A DNA stretch of 64,000 nucleotides from Blastococcus sp. TF02-8. Lineage in GTDB: Bacteria > Actinomycetota > Actinomycetes > Mycobacteriales > Geodermatophilaceae. Below the pieces are notes generated by a model. It saw only the letters and a list, made by a program, of their open reading frames with translations. It did no database searches and was not told the DNA's origin. Position 1 is the stretch's first letter. Every line of letters starts with the position of its first letter. Shown here in pieces: positions 29,688 to 39,210 of the stretch. A program made the translations under genes and the position numbers. Where the stretch lies: NCBI RefSeq assembly GCF_003319175.1, contig NZ_QOHK01000003.1:248001-312000 (forward strand), in the 5' to 3' direction.

Positions 29688-30473
29688 ATGGCTGAGCCCG
29701 AGTTCGTGACCCTGCAGGTGACCGACGGGGTGGGCACGATCCGCCTCGACCGCCCGAAGATGAACGCGATCGACGAGCAGCTGCACCTGGAGGTGCGGGC
29801 CGCGGCGCTCGAGGCGGGGAGCCGCTCCGACGTCCGCGCCGTCGTCATCTACGGGGGCGAGCGGGTGTTCGCCGCCGGCGCCGACATCAAGGCGATGTCC
29901 CAGCTCGACGGCCGGGGCATGGTCGCCTGGGGCCGGGAGCTGCAGGACTCGTTCCGCACCGTGGCCCGGCTGCCCAAGCCGGTCATCGCCGCGGTCACCG
30001 GCTACGCGCTGGGCGGCGGTTACGAGCTGGCCCTCTGCGCCGACTTCCGGGTCATGGGTGCCGGCGCGAAGATCGGCCAGCCGGAGATCCTGCTCGGCGT
30101 GATCCCCGGTGCCGGTGGCACGCAGCGGCTGGCCCGGCTGGTCGGACCCGCCAAGGCCAAGGACCTGGTCTTCACCGGTCGGCACGTCGCGGCCGAGGAG
30201 GCGCTCGAGCTCGGCCTGGCGGATGCCGTCGTCCCGGACGACGAGGTGTACACGACCGCCGTCGCCATGGCGAAGAAGTTCGCCGCCGGGCCGCCGCTGG
30301 CGCTGGCCGCCGCCAAGCAGGCCATCGACGAGGGCCTCGACGGCTCCCTGGACCACGGCCTGGACCTGGAGAGCCGGCTGTTCGCCGGCCTCTTCGACAC
30401 CGAGGACCAGAAGACCGGCATGCGCTCCTTCCTGGAGAGCGGCCCGGGCAAGGCGCAGTTCTCCGGACGCTGA
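29688..30473 (+). CDS. enoyl-CoA hydratase/isomerase (crotonase family)
   Basis: This crotonase of 261 residues is complete and has both catalytic glutamates: Glu113 in GGGYELALCAD and Glu133 in GQPEILLG, spaced 20 residues apart as in the rat mitochondrial enzyme. It should therefore hydrate trans-2-enoyl-CoA in beta-oxidation. The oxyanion-hole segment FAAGADIKAM is present. The gene has its own leaderless promoter, so it is not simply part of the upstream ATPase transcript. Confidence 0.93.
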   Translation: MAEPEFVTLQVTDGVGTIRLDRPKMNAIDEQLHLEVRAAALEAGSRSDVRAVVIYGGERVFAAGADIKAMSQLDGRGMVAWGRELQDSFRTVARLPKPVIAAVTGYALGGGYELALCADFRVMGAGAKIGQPEILLGVIPGAGGTQRLARLVGPAKAKDLVFTGRHVAAEEALELGLADAVVPDDEVYTTAVAMAKKFAAGPPLALAAAKQAIDEGLDGSLDHGLDLESRLFAGLFDTEDQKTGMRSFLESGPGKAQFSGR

Positions 30474-30618
30474 ACGCACGAGTCCGTCGCCGGAAGATCA
30501 TCGGATCGTCACGCCGCAGCAAGGGGCGCGGGGGTGTCGGGTCGGCCACAATGCGCGAGGCCGCCCGCACCGGGCCATTCGGACACCGGACGACGGCGGC
30601 ACCGAACCAGGAGGACCT

Positions 30619-31758
30619 GTGCGACGAAGCACCCTGCTGACCGCGGTGGCGGTCGTGACGGCCGGAGTGACCCTGACCGCCTGCGGCTCCAGCGACGGCG
30701 GCTCCGGCGGGAGCGGCTCGGACTGGGCGGGCGCCACCTCGGCCGAGGACGGCGGTGGCATGGAGGAGCTCGTGAAGGCCGCCAAGGCCGAGGGCACGCT
30801 CAACGTCATCGCCCTCCCGCGGGACTGGGCGAACTACGGCGAGATGCTCGACACCTTCAGCGAGAAGTACGGCATCGAGATCAACGAGGCCACGCCGGAC
30901 GCGTCCAGCCAGGACGAGGTCAACGCCGTCACCAGCCAGAAGGGTCAGGACCGGGCCCCCGACGTGCTCGACGTCGGTACCAGCTTCGCCCAGCAGGCCG
31001 CGGCCCAGGACCTGCTGGCGCCCTACCAGGTCGAGACCTGGGGCGACATCCCGGATAACCAGAAGGACCGGGAGGGCCGCTGGTTCAACGACTACGGCGG
31101 CTTCATCTCCATCGGCTGCAACGCCTCGGTCATCGCCGAGTGCCCGACGACGATGGCCGACCTGCTCGACCCGCAGTACGCGGGCAAGGTCGCGCTCAAC
31201 GGCAACCCGACCCAGGCCGCCGCGGCGTTCAGCGGTGTCTGGGCCGCCTCGCTGGCCAACGGTGGGAGCCTCGACGACATCGGTCCCGGCATCGACTTCT
31301 TCAAGGGTGTCAAGGACGCCGGCAACTTCAACCCCGTCGAGGTCACCCCGGCGACGGTGCAGAGCGGTGAGACCCCCCTGGCCATCGACTGGGACTACGT
31401 CAACGCCGGTCTGACCGGGACGCTCAGCGAGGCCGGGGTCGAGTGGCAGGTCGCCGTCCCGACCGACGGTGTCTTCGGCAGCTACTACAGCCAGGCGATC
31501 AACAAGTTCGCCCCGCACCCGGCGGCGGCCCGCCTGTGGCAGGAGTTCCTCTACAGCGACGAGGGGCAGAACATCTGGCTGAAGGGCGGCTCGCGTCCGG
31601 TGCGCCTCCCTGCCATGGAGAAGGCCGGAACGGCTGACGAGGACGCGCTGGCCGGGCTCCCCGAGGTCGACGGGGACGTGGAGTTCCCGAGCCAGGAGCA
31701 GCAGACCGCGGCGCAGAAGGTGGTCGCCGACCGCTGGAACGCGGAGATCTCGGGCTGA
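30619..31758 (+). CDS. ABC transporter substrate-binding lipoprotein
   Basis: This extracytoplasmic solute-binding protein of 379 residues has a lipobox ending at Cys22 (TLTAC) and a Gly/Ser-rich tether. The fold resembles the family-1 binding proteins for iron(III), polyamines, thiamine or 2-aminoethylphosphonate (VIALPRDWANYGEMLDTFSEKYGIEI; DWDYVNAGLTG). The substrate cannot be read from the sequence. The GTG at 30619 follows AGGAGG (30609-30614) by 4 nt. It opens a five-gene chain: binding protein, two permeases, ATPase and a PLP lyase. The 145 bp upstream show only a poor -10 candidate, CACAAT at 30547-30552. Confidence 0.88.
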   Translation: MRRSTLLTAVAVVTAGVTLTACGSSDGGSGGSGSDWAGATSAEDGGGMEELVKAAKAEGTLNVIALPRDWANYGEMLDTFSEKYGIEINEATPDASSQDEVNAVTSQKGQDRAPDVLDVGTSFAQQAAAQDLLAPYQVETWGDIPDNQKDREGRWFNDYGGFISIGCNASVIAECPTTMADLLDPQYAGKVALNGNPTQAAAAFSGVWAASLANGGSLDDIGPGIDFFKGVKDAGNFNPVEVTPATVQSGETPLAIDWDYVNAGLTGTLSEAGVEWQVAVPTDGVFGSYYSQAINKFAPHPAAARLWQEFLYSDEGQNIWLKGGSRPVRLPAMEKAGTADEDALAGLPEVDGDVEFPSQEQQTAAQKVVADRWNAEISG

Positions 31759-32660
31759 GTACCGCCACGACGACGGCGTCCGCGCCGGCTCCTTCCCGGG
31801 GCCGGCGCGGGCGTCTGCTCGCACTGCTCGGGGCGGTGCCGTTCTTCCTCTACGTGGGCGTCGTCCTGCTGCTGCCCATCGGGGTGCTCGCCGTGGAGGC
31901 ATTCCGCAGCACGGACCCCACGACCTTCGAGGAGAGCTGGTCGACCGACTCGATCGCAGCGATACCCGACGGGCCCTACGGGCGGGCGTACCTGGGGAGC
32001 CTGCAGCTGTCGGCGATCGCCGCCGTGCTGGGGGCGGCCCTCGGCCTCGCGCTCGCCGTCGCCGTGCTGGGGGCCAGGCGTGGACGGCTGCTGCGGCGCC
32101 TGGTGCTCACCGCCTCGGGCGTGCTCGCCAACTTCGGCGGCGTCCCGCTCGCGTTCACCTTCATCGCGACCATCGGCTCGAACGGGGTGGTGACCGTCCT
32201 GCTCACCGATCTCGGTCTCGGGCTCGGGGGCTTCTCGCTGTACTCGATGACGGGCCTGGCCCTGGTCTACCTCTACTTCCTGATCCCGCTGATGGTCCTG
32301 ACGATCACCCCCGCGCTGGAGGCCCTCCGGCCGCAGTGGCGCGAGGCGTCGGACAACCTCGGCGCCTCCGGGTGGCAGTACTGGCGGCACGTCGGCGGGC
32401 CCATCCTGCTGCCGCCGGTGCTCGGCGCGACGATGCTGCTGTTCGCCTCGTCCTTCGCCGCCTACGCGACCGCCAAGGCGCTGGTCGGCAGCAGCCTGCC
32501 GCTGGTCACCCTGCAGATCGCCGACGCGCTCTCGAGCAACGTCGTCGTCGGCTCGGAGAGCATCGGCAAGGCGCTGGCGCTCGGCATGATCGTCGTGGTG
32601 GGACTGGTCATGGCCTTCTACGCGTGGGTGCAGCGCCGGACCCAGCGGTGGCTGGCGTGA
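31755..32660 (+). CDS. ABC transporter permease 1, probable CTG start
   Basis: This inner-membrane permease has about six membrane segments and an EAA loop (ALRPQWREASDNLGASGWQYW). The first conventional start is GTG 31836, but that begins inside the first membrane helix. The same frame is open upstream, lacks ATG, GTG or TTG, and codes for a Thr/Ala-rich tail followed by SRGRRGRLLALLG, an ideal positively charged cytoplasmic lead-in. A CTG at 31755 overlaps the binding-protein stop (CTGA), and GGAG (31743-31746) lies 8 nt upstream. I therefore infer a CTG start giving 301 residues; 274 residues from 31836 is the alternative. Confidence 0.8.
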   Translation: MSTATTTASAPAPSRGRRGRLLALLGAVPFFLYVGVVLLLPIGVLAVEAFRSTDPTTFEESWSTDSIAAIPDGPYGRAYLGSLQLSAIAAVLGAALGLALAVAVLGARRGRLLRRLVLTASGVLANFGGVPLAFTFIATIGSNGVVTVLLTDLGLGLGGFSLYSMTGLALVYLYFLIPLMVLTITPALEALRPQWREASDNLGASGWQYWRHVGGPILLPPVLGATMLLFASSFAAYATAKALVGSSLPLVTLQIADALSSNVVVGSESIGKALALGMIVVVGLVMAFYAWVQRRTQRWLA

Positions 32661-33541
32661 CGGCCCTGGCCGAGGGCGTGGCCGGTGCCGGCGGCGTCGC
32701 GCCGCCCACCCCGGTCCGCGCCCGCCGGCGCCGGGGCGGCGCGTGGCGGCTCGCCGTCCTCGTCGTCATCGGCCTGTACTTCCTCGTCCCGTTCGCCGCG
32801 CCCGTCTGGTTCACCGTGCGCGACCGCGGCGCCGGCACCTTCACCGGCCGCTACTACGCCGAGATCCCCGGCGCCCCCGGCTTCGCCGAGGCGTTCGGCC
32901 GCTCGCTGCTGCTGGGCGTGCTGACCGTCGTCCTGGTGCTCGCACTCATGGTCCCCACGGTCGTGCTGGTCGAGCTGCGGCTGCCACGTCTGCGGACGGC
33001 GGTCGAGCTGCTGACCCTGGCGCCGCTCGTCGTCCCACCGATCGCGCTGGTCGTGGGCGTGCGCAGCGTGCTGGCGTGGGCCCCCGACCACTTCTACGGC
33101 ACCCCGGTGGGCGACGCGATGTTCGCCCTCCAGGAGCCGGCCCTGCCCTGGATCCTGGTCCTCGTCTACGTCGTCCTGGCCCTCCCGTTCGTCTACCGGG
33201 CGCTGGACGCCGGGGTGCGCAACGCGGGCCTGGCCACGCTCACCGAGGCGGCCCGCAACCTGGGCGCGTCCTGGCCCCGGGTCCTGCTCACCGTCGTGCT
33301 GCCGGTGCTGCGGACGTCGGTGCTGAACGCCTCCTTCCTGACCCTGGCCCTCGTGCTGGGGGAGTACACCGTCGCGGCGATCCTGGGCTTCCAGACGTTC
33401 CCCACCTGGATCGTGCAGGTGGGCGGCTCGAAGCCCCAGCTGTCGGTCGCGGTGTCGGTGCTCTCGCTGCTCGTGACCTGGGCGCTGCTGCTGCTGATCT
33501 CCGCGCTGGACCGCCGGCGCCGGACCGAGGAGAGCTCATGA
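32657..33541 (+). CDS. ABC transporter permease 2
   Basis: This 294-residue inner-membrane permease has about six membrane segments and an EAA loop (TEAARNLGASWPRVLLTVVLP). The GTG at 32657 overlaps the stop of permease 1 (GTGA). The order permease 1-permease 2-ATPase is that of spermidine/putrescine- and iron-type importers. Confidence 0.9.
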   Translation: MTALAEGVAGAGGVAPPTPVRARRRRGGAWRLAVLVVIGLYFLVPFAAPVWFTVRDRGAGTFTGRYYAEIPGAPGFAEAFGRSLLLGVLTVVLVLALMVPTVVLVELRLPRLRTAVELLTLAPLVVPPIALVVGVRSVLAWAPDHFYGTPVGDAMFALQEPALPWILVLVYVVLALPFVYRALDAGVRNAGLATLTEAARNLGASWPRVLLTVVLPVLRTSVLNASFLTLALVLGEYTVAAILGFQTFPTWIVQVGGSKPQLSVAVSVLSLLVTWALLLLISALDRRRRTEESS

Positions 33542-34632
33542 CCACCGCCTCCGCGACCGGGCGTCCGCACGTGTCGACCGCGCAACCGGGCGTCGCCGTC
33601 CGGCTGGAGAACCTGACCCGTCGGTTCGGTGACGTCGTCGCCCTCGACGGGCTGGACCTGGACATCGCGGGCGGCGAGCTGCTCGCGCTGCTGGGCCCCT
33701 CGGGCTGCGGGAAGACGACGGCGCTGCGCGCGATCGCCGGCTTCGAGCGCCCCGACGCCGGTCGCGTGCTCGTCGGCGACCGCGATGTGACCGACGTGCC
33801 GGTGAGCAAGCGCGACATGGGCATGGTCTTCCAGGCCTACAGCCTGTTCCCGAACCTCACCGTCGCCGACAACGTGGCCTACGGGCTGCGTGTCCGCGGC
33901 CGGGGCAGAGCCGAGCGGATCGCGCGCGCCGCGGAACTGCTCGAGCTGGTCGGGCTGGCCGACCGGGCGAAGCGCTACCCCCACCAGCTCTCCGGGGGTC
34001 AGCAGCAGCGGGTGGCACTGGCCCGTGCGCTGGCCGTGGCCCCGAAGGTGCTGCTGCTGGACGAGCCGCTGTCGGCGCTGGACGCGCAGGTGCGGGTGCA
34101 GCTGCGCGAGGAGATCCGCCGCCTGCAGCTGGAGCTCGGCATCACCACCGTCTTCGTCACCCACGACCAGGCCGAGGCGCTGTCGGTGGCCGACCGGGTC
34201 GGTGTCATGCGCGCCGGCCGGCTGGAGCAGGTGGCCTCGCCCGACGAGCTCTACGAGCGGCCGGCGACGGCGTTCGTCGCGGAGTTCGTCGGCACGATGA
34301 ACCGCGTCCCGGCAACGCTCGACGGCGGTGCCGTGCAGCTGCTCGGAGCGCGCCGGCCGGTCGCCGGCGCGGCACCGGCCACGGGCCCGGTCGTGGCGCT
34401 CGTGCGCCCCGAGTCGCTGCTGGTGACGGCGGACCCGGCCGGACCGGGCCGGGTCGTCACGCGGACCTTCTCGGGGGCGACCACCCGGGTGCTGGTGGCC
34501 CTGCCCGACGGCGTCGAGGTACGGGTCGACGTCGCCAGCACTGGCAGCGCCGACCTCGTCCCGGGTGCGACGGTGCGCGTCACGCCGGCCGAGCGCCCGG
34601 TGCTCGTCGCGCCGGTGGAACCGCAGCCGTGA
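33538..34632 (+). CDS. ABC transporter ATP-binding protein
   Basis: This 364-residue ATPase of the PotA/FbpC/UgpC type has Walker [12 protein letters not shown], signature [15 protein letters not shown], Walker [13 protein letters not shown] and the H-loop FVTHDQ. A C-terminal TOBE-like domain (about 280-364: [23 protein letters not shown]) follows, which often senses ligand or ion. The ATG at 33538 overlaps the permease 2 stop by 4 nt. It energises the importer coded just upstream. Confidence 0.92.
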   Translation: MTTASATGRPHVSTAQPGVAVRLENLTRRFGDVVALDGLDLDIAGGELLALLGPSGCGKTTALRAIAGFERPDAGRVLVGDRDVTDVPVSKRDMGMVFQAYSLFPNLTVADNVAYGLRVRGRGRAERIARAAELLELVGLADRAKRYPHQLSGGQQQRVALARALAVAPKVLLLDEPLSALDAQVRVQLREEIRRLQLELGITTVFVTHDQAEALSVADRVGVMRAGRLEQVASPDELYERPATAFVAEFVGTMNRVPATLDGGAVQLLGARRPVAGAAPATGPVVALVRPESLLVTADPAGPGRVVTRTFSGATTRVLVALPDGVEVRVDVASTGSADLVPGATVRVTPAERPVLVAPVEPQP

Positions 34633-35741
34633 GCGGGCACGTCGTCGACAGGTCCGACGCTGCGGGCCGGGCCTGGGTGGACCGCGCGGTCGCCATCGTC
34701 GAGGCCGACGCCCGGCGCAGCGCCGACACGCACCTGCTGGTCTACCCGCTGCCGCCGGAGTGGGGGATCGACCTCTACCTCAAGGACGAGTCCACCCACC
34801 CGACCGGCAGCCTCAAGCACCGGCTGGCCCGGTCGCTGTTCCTCTACGGCCTCTGCTCCGGACAGATCACCGAGGGCAGCACGGTCGTGGAGGCATCCAG
34901 CGGGTCGACGGCGGTGAGCGAGGCCTACTTCGCCCGGATGCTCGGACTGCCGTTCGTCGCGGTGATGCCCCGCTCGACCAGCCCGGAGAAGGTGGCGCTC
35001 ATCGAGTTCCACGGCGGCCGGTGCCACTTCGTCGACCGGGCTCCGGACATGTACGAGGAGGCCCGGCGCCTGGCTGCCGAGTGCGGCGGCCACTACCTGG
35101 ACCAGTTCACCTACGCCGAGCGGGCCACCGACTGGCGGGGCAACAACAACATCGCCGAGTCGATCTTCGAGCAGCTCGCCGCCGAGCCGCACCCGGTGCC
35201 GGAGTGGGTCGTCGTCGGTGCCGGCACGGGGGGCACCAGCGCCACGATCGGCCGGTACCTGCGCTACCGACGCCACCCGACGCGGCTGGCCGTCGTCGAC
35301 CCGGAGAACTCGGCCTTCCTGCCGGGGTACGAGGCGGGCGAGCCCGGGTGGACCACCGGGCTGCCCTCGCGCATCGAGGGCATCGGCCGCCCCCGGGTGG
35401 AGCCCTCGTTCGTGCCGACGATCGTCGACCGCATGATCGGCGTGCCCGACGCCGCGTCCATCGCCGCGATGCGGCACCTGGAGCAGGTGACCGGCCGGCG
35501 GGCCGGAGGGTCGACCGGCACCAACCTCTGGGGCTCCTTCGGGCTCGTCGCGGAGATGCTCGCGGCCGGACGACGGGGCAGCGTCGTGACCCTGCTGTGC
35601 GACGGCGGGGAGCGGTACGCCCACACCTACTACTCCGACGAGTGGGTCGCCGCGCAGGGCATGGACCTGGCGCCGGCGACGGAGACGCTGGTCAGGTTCG
35701 CGGCGACGGGGGAGTGGTCCCACCCCGCCGGGGGTGCGTGA
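34629..35741 (+). CDS. PLP-dependent cysteine desulfhydrase/synthase family protein (Cds1-like)
   Basis: This fold-type II PLP enzyme of 370 residues is related to cysteine synthase and cystathionine beta-synthase. The PLP lysine is Lys63 in [10 protein letters not shown]; the phosphate loop is [12 protein letters not shown]. The motif [12 protein letters not shown] and the [13 protein letters not shown] segment recall M. tuberculosis Cds1 (Rv3684), an L-cysteine desulfhydrase that makes H2S; this match is from memory. The GTG at 34629 overlaps the stop of the ABC ATPase gene, so it is translationally coupled to the importer. That suggests the lyase acts on what the importer brings in, perhaps an amino or sulfur compound. 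Lyase versus synthase activity is not settled. Confidence 0.82.
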   Translation: MSGHVVDRSDAAGRAWVDRAVAIVEADARRSADTHLLVYPLPPEWGIDLYLKDESTHPTGSLKHRLARSLFLYGLCSGQITEGSTVVEASSGSTAVSEAYFARMLGLPFVAVMPRSTSPEKVALIEFHGGRCHFVDRAPDMYEEARRLAAECGGHYLDQFTYAERATDWRGNNNIAESIFEQLAAEPHPVPEWVVVGAGTGGTSATIGRYLRYRRHPTRLAVVDPENSAFLPGYEAGEPGWTTGLPSRIEGIGRPRVEPSFVPTIVDRMIGVPDAASIAAMRHLEQVTGRRAGGSTGTNLWGSFGLVAEMLAAGRRGSVVTLLCDGGERYAHTYYSDEWVAAQGMDLAPATETLVRFAATGEWSHPAGGA

Positions 35742-35773
35742 CCGGCGTCACCGGCCCCTCGGTCCGCCACCGC

Positions 35774-35791
35774 GTTACTGCGCAGTAACCT
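35774..35791. promoter_or_regulatory. perfect 16-bp palindrome over the etf promoter
   Basis: GTTACTGCGCAGTAAC (35774-35789) is a perfect palindrome. Its right half overlaps a TAACCT hexamer (35786-35791) that can serve as -10 element, so a bound dimer would block transcription of etfBA. The leader would be about 75 nt. TetR-type repressors of acyl-CoA metabolism bind sites of this size, which is an inference here. Confidence 0.6.
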
Positions 35792-35874
35792 CCATGATCG
35801 GTGCAGATCTCGTACGAGTGCATGCGGGCGCCCGTGCCCGCACCCCCGACCCCATCGCGGAGGTAGGTCTGGCG

Positions 35875-36654
35875 ATGAACATCGTCGTTCTGGTCAAGCA
35901 GGTCCCCGACTCCGGCAGCGAGCGCAAGCTGGACCCGGCGGACAACACCGTCGCCCGCGCGTCCGCGGACAACGTCATCAACGAGATGGACGAGTACGCC
36001 ATCGAGGAGGCGCTCACCATCGCGGAGGCGCAGGGCGGTGAGGTGACCGTCCTGACCGTCGGTCCCGACGGCGCCACCGACGCCATCCGCAAGGCGCTGT
36101 CGATGGGCGCCGCCAAGGCCGTCCACGTCAGCGACGAGGCCATCCACGGCTCCGACGCCTCGCAGATCAGCGCCGTCCTGGCCGCCGCTCTGCAGCAGAT
36201 GGAGTACGACCTCATCGTCTGCGGCGCCGAGGCGACCGACAGCCAGATGAGCGTCATGCCGGCCCTGCTCTCCGAGCGCCTCGGCATCCCGCAGCTCTCC
36301 GGTGCCCGCAAGGTCACCATCGAGGGCGGCACCGCCAAGGTCGAGCGGCAGACCGACGGTGGCTACTGGGCCCTCGAGGCCCCGCTGCCGGCGATCGTCT
36401 CCACCTGGGACACGATCAACGAGCCGCGCTACCCCTCGTTCAAGGGGATCATGGCCGCCAAGAAGAAGCCGGTCGAGACCAAGTCGCTGGCCGACCTGGG
36501 CGTCGACGCCTCCGCCGTCGGCCTGGCCAACGCCAGCACGCAGGTGCTCGACTTCGCCGGCCGCCCGCCCAAGGGCGAGGGCGTCAAGGTCACCGACGAG
36601 GGCGACGGCGCGCAGAAGTTCGTCGACTTCCTCGCCAGCCAGAAGATCGTCTGA
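35875..36654 (+). CDS. etfB: electron transfer flavoprotein beta subunit
   Basis: This protein of 259 residues is the AMP-binding small subunit of ETF, which takes electrons from acyl-CoA dehydrogenases. It begins with MNIVVLVKQVPDSGSERKLD; CGAEATDSQMSVMPALLSERLG is the characteristic ETF-beta signature region. GGAGG (35859-35863) lies 11 nt before ATG 35875. It is followed 27 bp later by etfA. Confidence 0.95.
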   Translation: MNIVVLVKQVPDSGSERKLDPADNTVARASADNVINEMDEYAIEEALTIAEAQGGEVTVLTVGPDGATDAIRKALSMGAAKAVHVSDEAIHGSDASQISAVLAAALQQMEYDLIVCGAEATDSQMSVMPALLSERLGIPQLSGARKVTIEGGTAKVERQTDGGYWALEAPLPAIVSTWDTINEPRYPSFKGIMAAKKKPVETKSLADLGVDASAVGLANASTQVLDFAGRPPKGEGVKVTDEGDGAQKFVDFLASQKIV

Positions 36655-36681
36655 GCGGGATCGAAGGAAGAGGAGAAACCC

Positions 36682-37644
36682 ATGGCAGAGGTCCTTGTCC
36701 TGGCCGAGCTGAACCCGGCCGGCGGCGGCGTCCGCAAGACCACCCTGGAGGCCCTCACCGCGGCCCGCGCGCTCGGTGAGCCCTCCGCCGTCGTCCTCGG
36801 TGCCCCCGGCACCGCGGCCGGCGTCCGCGACCAGCTCGCGGAGTACGGCGCGGCGACGGTCTACGTGGCCGAGTCCGCCGACATCGACGACTACCTCGTG
36901 GCCCCCAAGGCCGAGGTGCTCGCCCAGCTGGTCGGCGAGAAGTCGCCGGCCGCCGTCGTCATCCCCTCCTCCCCGGAGGGCAAGGAGATCGCCGCCCGCC
37001 TGGCCGTCAAGACCGGCAGCGGCTTCTTGACCGACGTCACCGAGATCGCCGCCGACGGCACCGCGACCCAGGTCGCGTTCGCCGGGCAGACGATCGTGCA
37101 CTCGAAGGTCACCTCCGGCACGCCGATCTTCACCCTGCGCGGCAACTCGGTCACCCCCGAGGCGGCCCCGGCCGCCGGCGCCGAGCAGTCGGTGTCGGTG
37201 TCGGTCAGCGACGCCGCCAAGCAGGTGCGGGTCGTCGAGCGCGTCGTCGAGCAGAAGAGCAACCGCCCCGAGCTCACCGAGGCCTCGATCGTGGTCTCCG
37301 GTGGTCGCGGTGTGGCCAGCGCCGAGAACTTCTCGATCATCGAGGGCCTGGCCGACTCGCTCGGTGCCGCCGTCGGTGCCTCGCGCGCCGCGGTCGACTC
37401 CGGCTTCTACCCCCACAGCTTCCAGGTGGGCCAGACCGGCAAGACCGTCTCGCCGCAGCTCTACGTCGCCGTCGGCATCTCCGGTGCCATCCAGCACCGC
37501 GCCGGCATGCAGACCTCGAAGACCATCGTGGCCATCAACAAGGACCCCGAGGCCCCGATCTTCGAGCTCGCCGACTTCGGTGTCATCGGCGACCTGAACA
37601 CGGTCGTCCCCGCTGCCACCGAGCAGATCAACGCCCGCAAATAG
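36682..37644 (+). CDS. etfA: electron transfer flavoprotein alpha subunit
   Basis: This protein of 320 residues is the FAD-binding large subunit. The C-terminal FAD domain has [36 protein letters not shown] and [20 protein letters not shown], all standard. The ribosome-binding site AGGAG lies just before ATG 36682. It forms a heterodimer with EtfB and is the last gene of the operon, with two hairpins downstream. Confidence 0.95.
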   Translation: MAEVLVLAELNPAGGGVRKTTLEALTAARALGEPSAVVLGAPGTAAGVRDQLAEYGAATVYVAESADIDDYLVAPKAEVLAQLVGEKSPAAVVIPSSPEGKEIAARLAVKTGSGFLTDVTEIAADGTATQVAFAGQTIVHSKVTSGTPIFTLRGNSVTPEAAPAAGAEQSVSVSVSDAAKQVRVVERVVEQKSNRPELTEASIVVSGGRGVASAENFSIIEGLADSLGAAVGASRAAVDSGFYPHSFQVGQTGKTVSPQLYVAVGISGAIQHRAGMQTSKTIVAINKDPEAPIFELADFGVIGDLNTVVPAATEQINARK

Positions 37645-37652
37645 CGGAAGGA

Positions 37653-37704
37653 CCTCGCTGCCCCCCTCGCCACGCTCCGCGCGGCGCGGGTCCCTGCAGC
37701 GAGG
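37653..37704 (+). other. long stem-loop after etfA
   Basis: CCTCGCTGC (37653-37661) pairs exactly with GCAGCGAGG (37696-37704) around a GC-rich inner part. It may help to terminate or to protect the etf mRNA 3' end. Confidence 0.4.
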
Positions 37705-37726
37705 CCGTTCCAGCAGGTAGCCGTTC

Positions 37727-37760
37727 TGAGCGCCGGTCCCCGGGAGGGGGCCGGCGCTCA
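37727..37760 (+). terminator. terminator of etfBA
   Basis: TGAGCGCCGGTCCCC (37727-37741) pairs with GGGGGCCGGCGCTCA (37746-37760) over 15 bp with one G-U pair and a GGGA loop. No U tract follows. Confidence 0.65.
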
Positions 37761-37791
37761 GCGCGTTTCCGGGGCCGGGAAGCACCCGGGG

Positions 37792-39210
37792 ATGCGAGGA
37801 GTTGGCCACGGCGTGGAGACCGACCAGCAGCCCGCGCTGTTCGACCGGGCGCACCGGCTGACCACCGCCGGGCTGCTGATGCTGGTCACCTTCGTGGCCT
37901 TCGAGTCGATGGCCGTGGCCACCGCGATGCCCACCGCCGTGGCCGAGCTCGACGGCCTGGCGTGGTACGCGTGGCCGTTCAGCGCCTTCCTGGTCGCGTC
38001 CGTGTCCGGCATGGTGCTGGGGGGCGACCTCGGTGACCGGCACGGTTCCCGGACGGCGCTGCTGACCGGCGTCGGGGTCTTCGCCGTCGGCCTCCTGGCC
38101 GCCGGTCTCTCCACGCACATGGCCGTGTTCGTCGCCGCCCGGGCGCTGCAGGGCATCGGTGGCGGCATCATCTCGGTGGCGCTCTACGTCGTCGCCGGGC
38201 AGGCGTTCGACGCCCGGCTCCGGCCGCGGCTGTTCGGTGCCTTCTCCGCCGCCTGGGTGCTGCCGGCGCTGGTCGGGCCCACCGTGGCCGGGCTGCTGAC
38301 CACCCACCTCGGCTGGCGGCTGGTCTTCCTGGCCCTGCTGCCGCTGATCGTGCTCGGGCTCGGGCTGGTCCTGCCGGCGGTCCGGGCCCTCCCGCGGCCC
38401 GCAGCCGGAACGGTCGCGCGGTCCCGGCGCTGGTGGGCGCTGCTGGCGGGGCTGGGCATCGGCGCGCTGCAGTACGCCGGCCAGCGGCTGGACCTCCTCG
38501 CGCTGGGGCTCGCCGGCGTGGGCGCCCTGGCGCTGGTCCTCGGCCTCCGTCCGCTGGTTCCGCGGGGCACGGCGGGCATGCGACCCGGGCTCCCCGCGGT
38601 GGTCGCCGGGCGCGGACTTCTGGCGGGCGCCTTCTTCGGCATGGACGTGCTGCTGCCACTGGCGCTGACCGAGCTGCACGGCTACCCGGCGGCCACCGCC
38701 GGGATCCCGCTGACCGCCGGTGCGCTCGGCTGGGCCGCGGCCTCGCAGGTGCAGGGCCGCAACCCGCACTGGTCGCGGGTCGCTCTCCTGCGCACCGGCT
38801 TCCTGCTCCTCGCCGTCGGTCTGGTGGCCACCGCGCTCGTCGCCGTCCCCGGGGTGGGCGGCTGGCCGGCGTACCTCAGCTGGGCCGTCGCCGGCCTCGG
38901 CATGGGGCTGGGCATGCCGTCGCTCAGCGTGCTGCTCCTGGACCGGTCCTCCGACGCGAGCCGCGGCGCGGACTCGGCGGCCTTCCAGATCGCCGACGTC
39001 ACCGGCAGCGCGGTCTGCATCGGCATCGTCGGTGTCCTGGTCGCGGGTGCGGCCGCCGGCTCCTACGGCCTGTCCACCGCGGTGCTCGCGGGTGTGGCGG
39101 TGCTCACGGCCGTGGCCACCACCGGCGCGCTCCTGGCCCCGCGGGCCGGGGCGGGCGCGGGATCGACGGCGGGACCGGCGGTTCCCGCGTCTACCCTGAG
39201 CGCGTCATGA
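37792..39210 (+). CDS. MFS transporter, 14-helix drug/metabolite exporter type
   Basis: This protein of up to 472 residues shows about 14 hydrophobic segments. Motif A is [14 protein letters not shown] after helix 2, and [16 protein letters not shown] in helix 4 matches the motif of proton antiporters. This fits DHA2-type exporters of drugs or metabolites. The substrate is unknown. ATG 37792 and GTG 37813 are both possible; GAGGAG (37796-37801) lies 11 nt before the latter. Its last codons overlap the cysteine desulfurase start by 4 nt. Confidence 0.85.
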   Translation: MRGVGHGVETDQQPALFDRAHRLTTAGLLMLVTFVAFESMAVATAMPTAVAELDGLAWYAWPFSAFLVASVSGMVLGGDLGDRHGSRTALLTGVGVFAVGLLAAGLSTHMAVFVAARALQGIGGGIISVALYVVAGQAFDARLRPRLFGAFSAAWVLPALVGPTVAGLLTTHLGWRLVFLALLPLIVLGLGLVLPAVRALPRPAAGTVARSRRWWALLAGLGIGALQYAGQRLDLLALGLAGVGALALVLGLRPLVPRGTAGMRPGLPAVVAGRGLLAGAFFGMDVLLPLALTELHGYPAATAGIPLTAGALGWAAASQVQGRNPHWSRVALLRTGFLLLAVGLVATALVAVPGVGGWPAYLSWAVAGLGMGLGMPSLSVLLLDRSSDASRGADSAAFQIADVTGSAVCIGIVGVLVAGAAAGSYGLSTAVLAGVAVLTAVATTGALLAPRAGAGAGSTAGPAVPASTLSAS

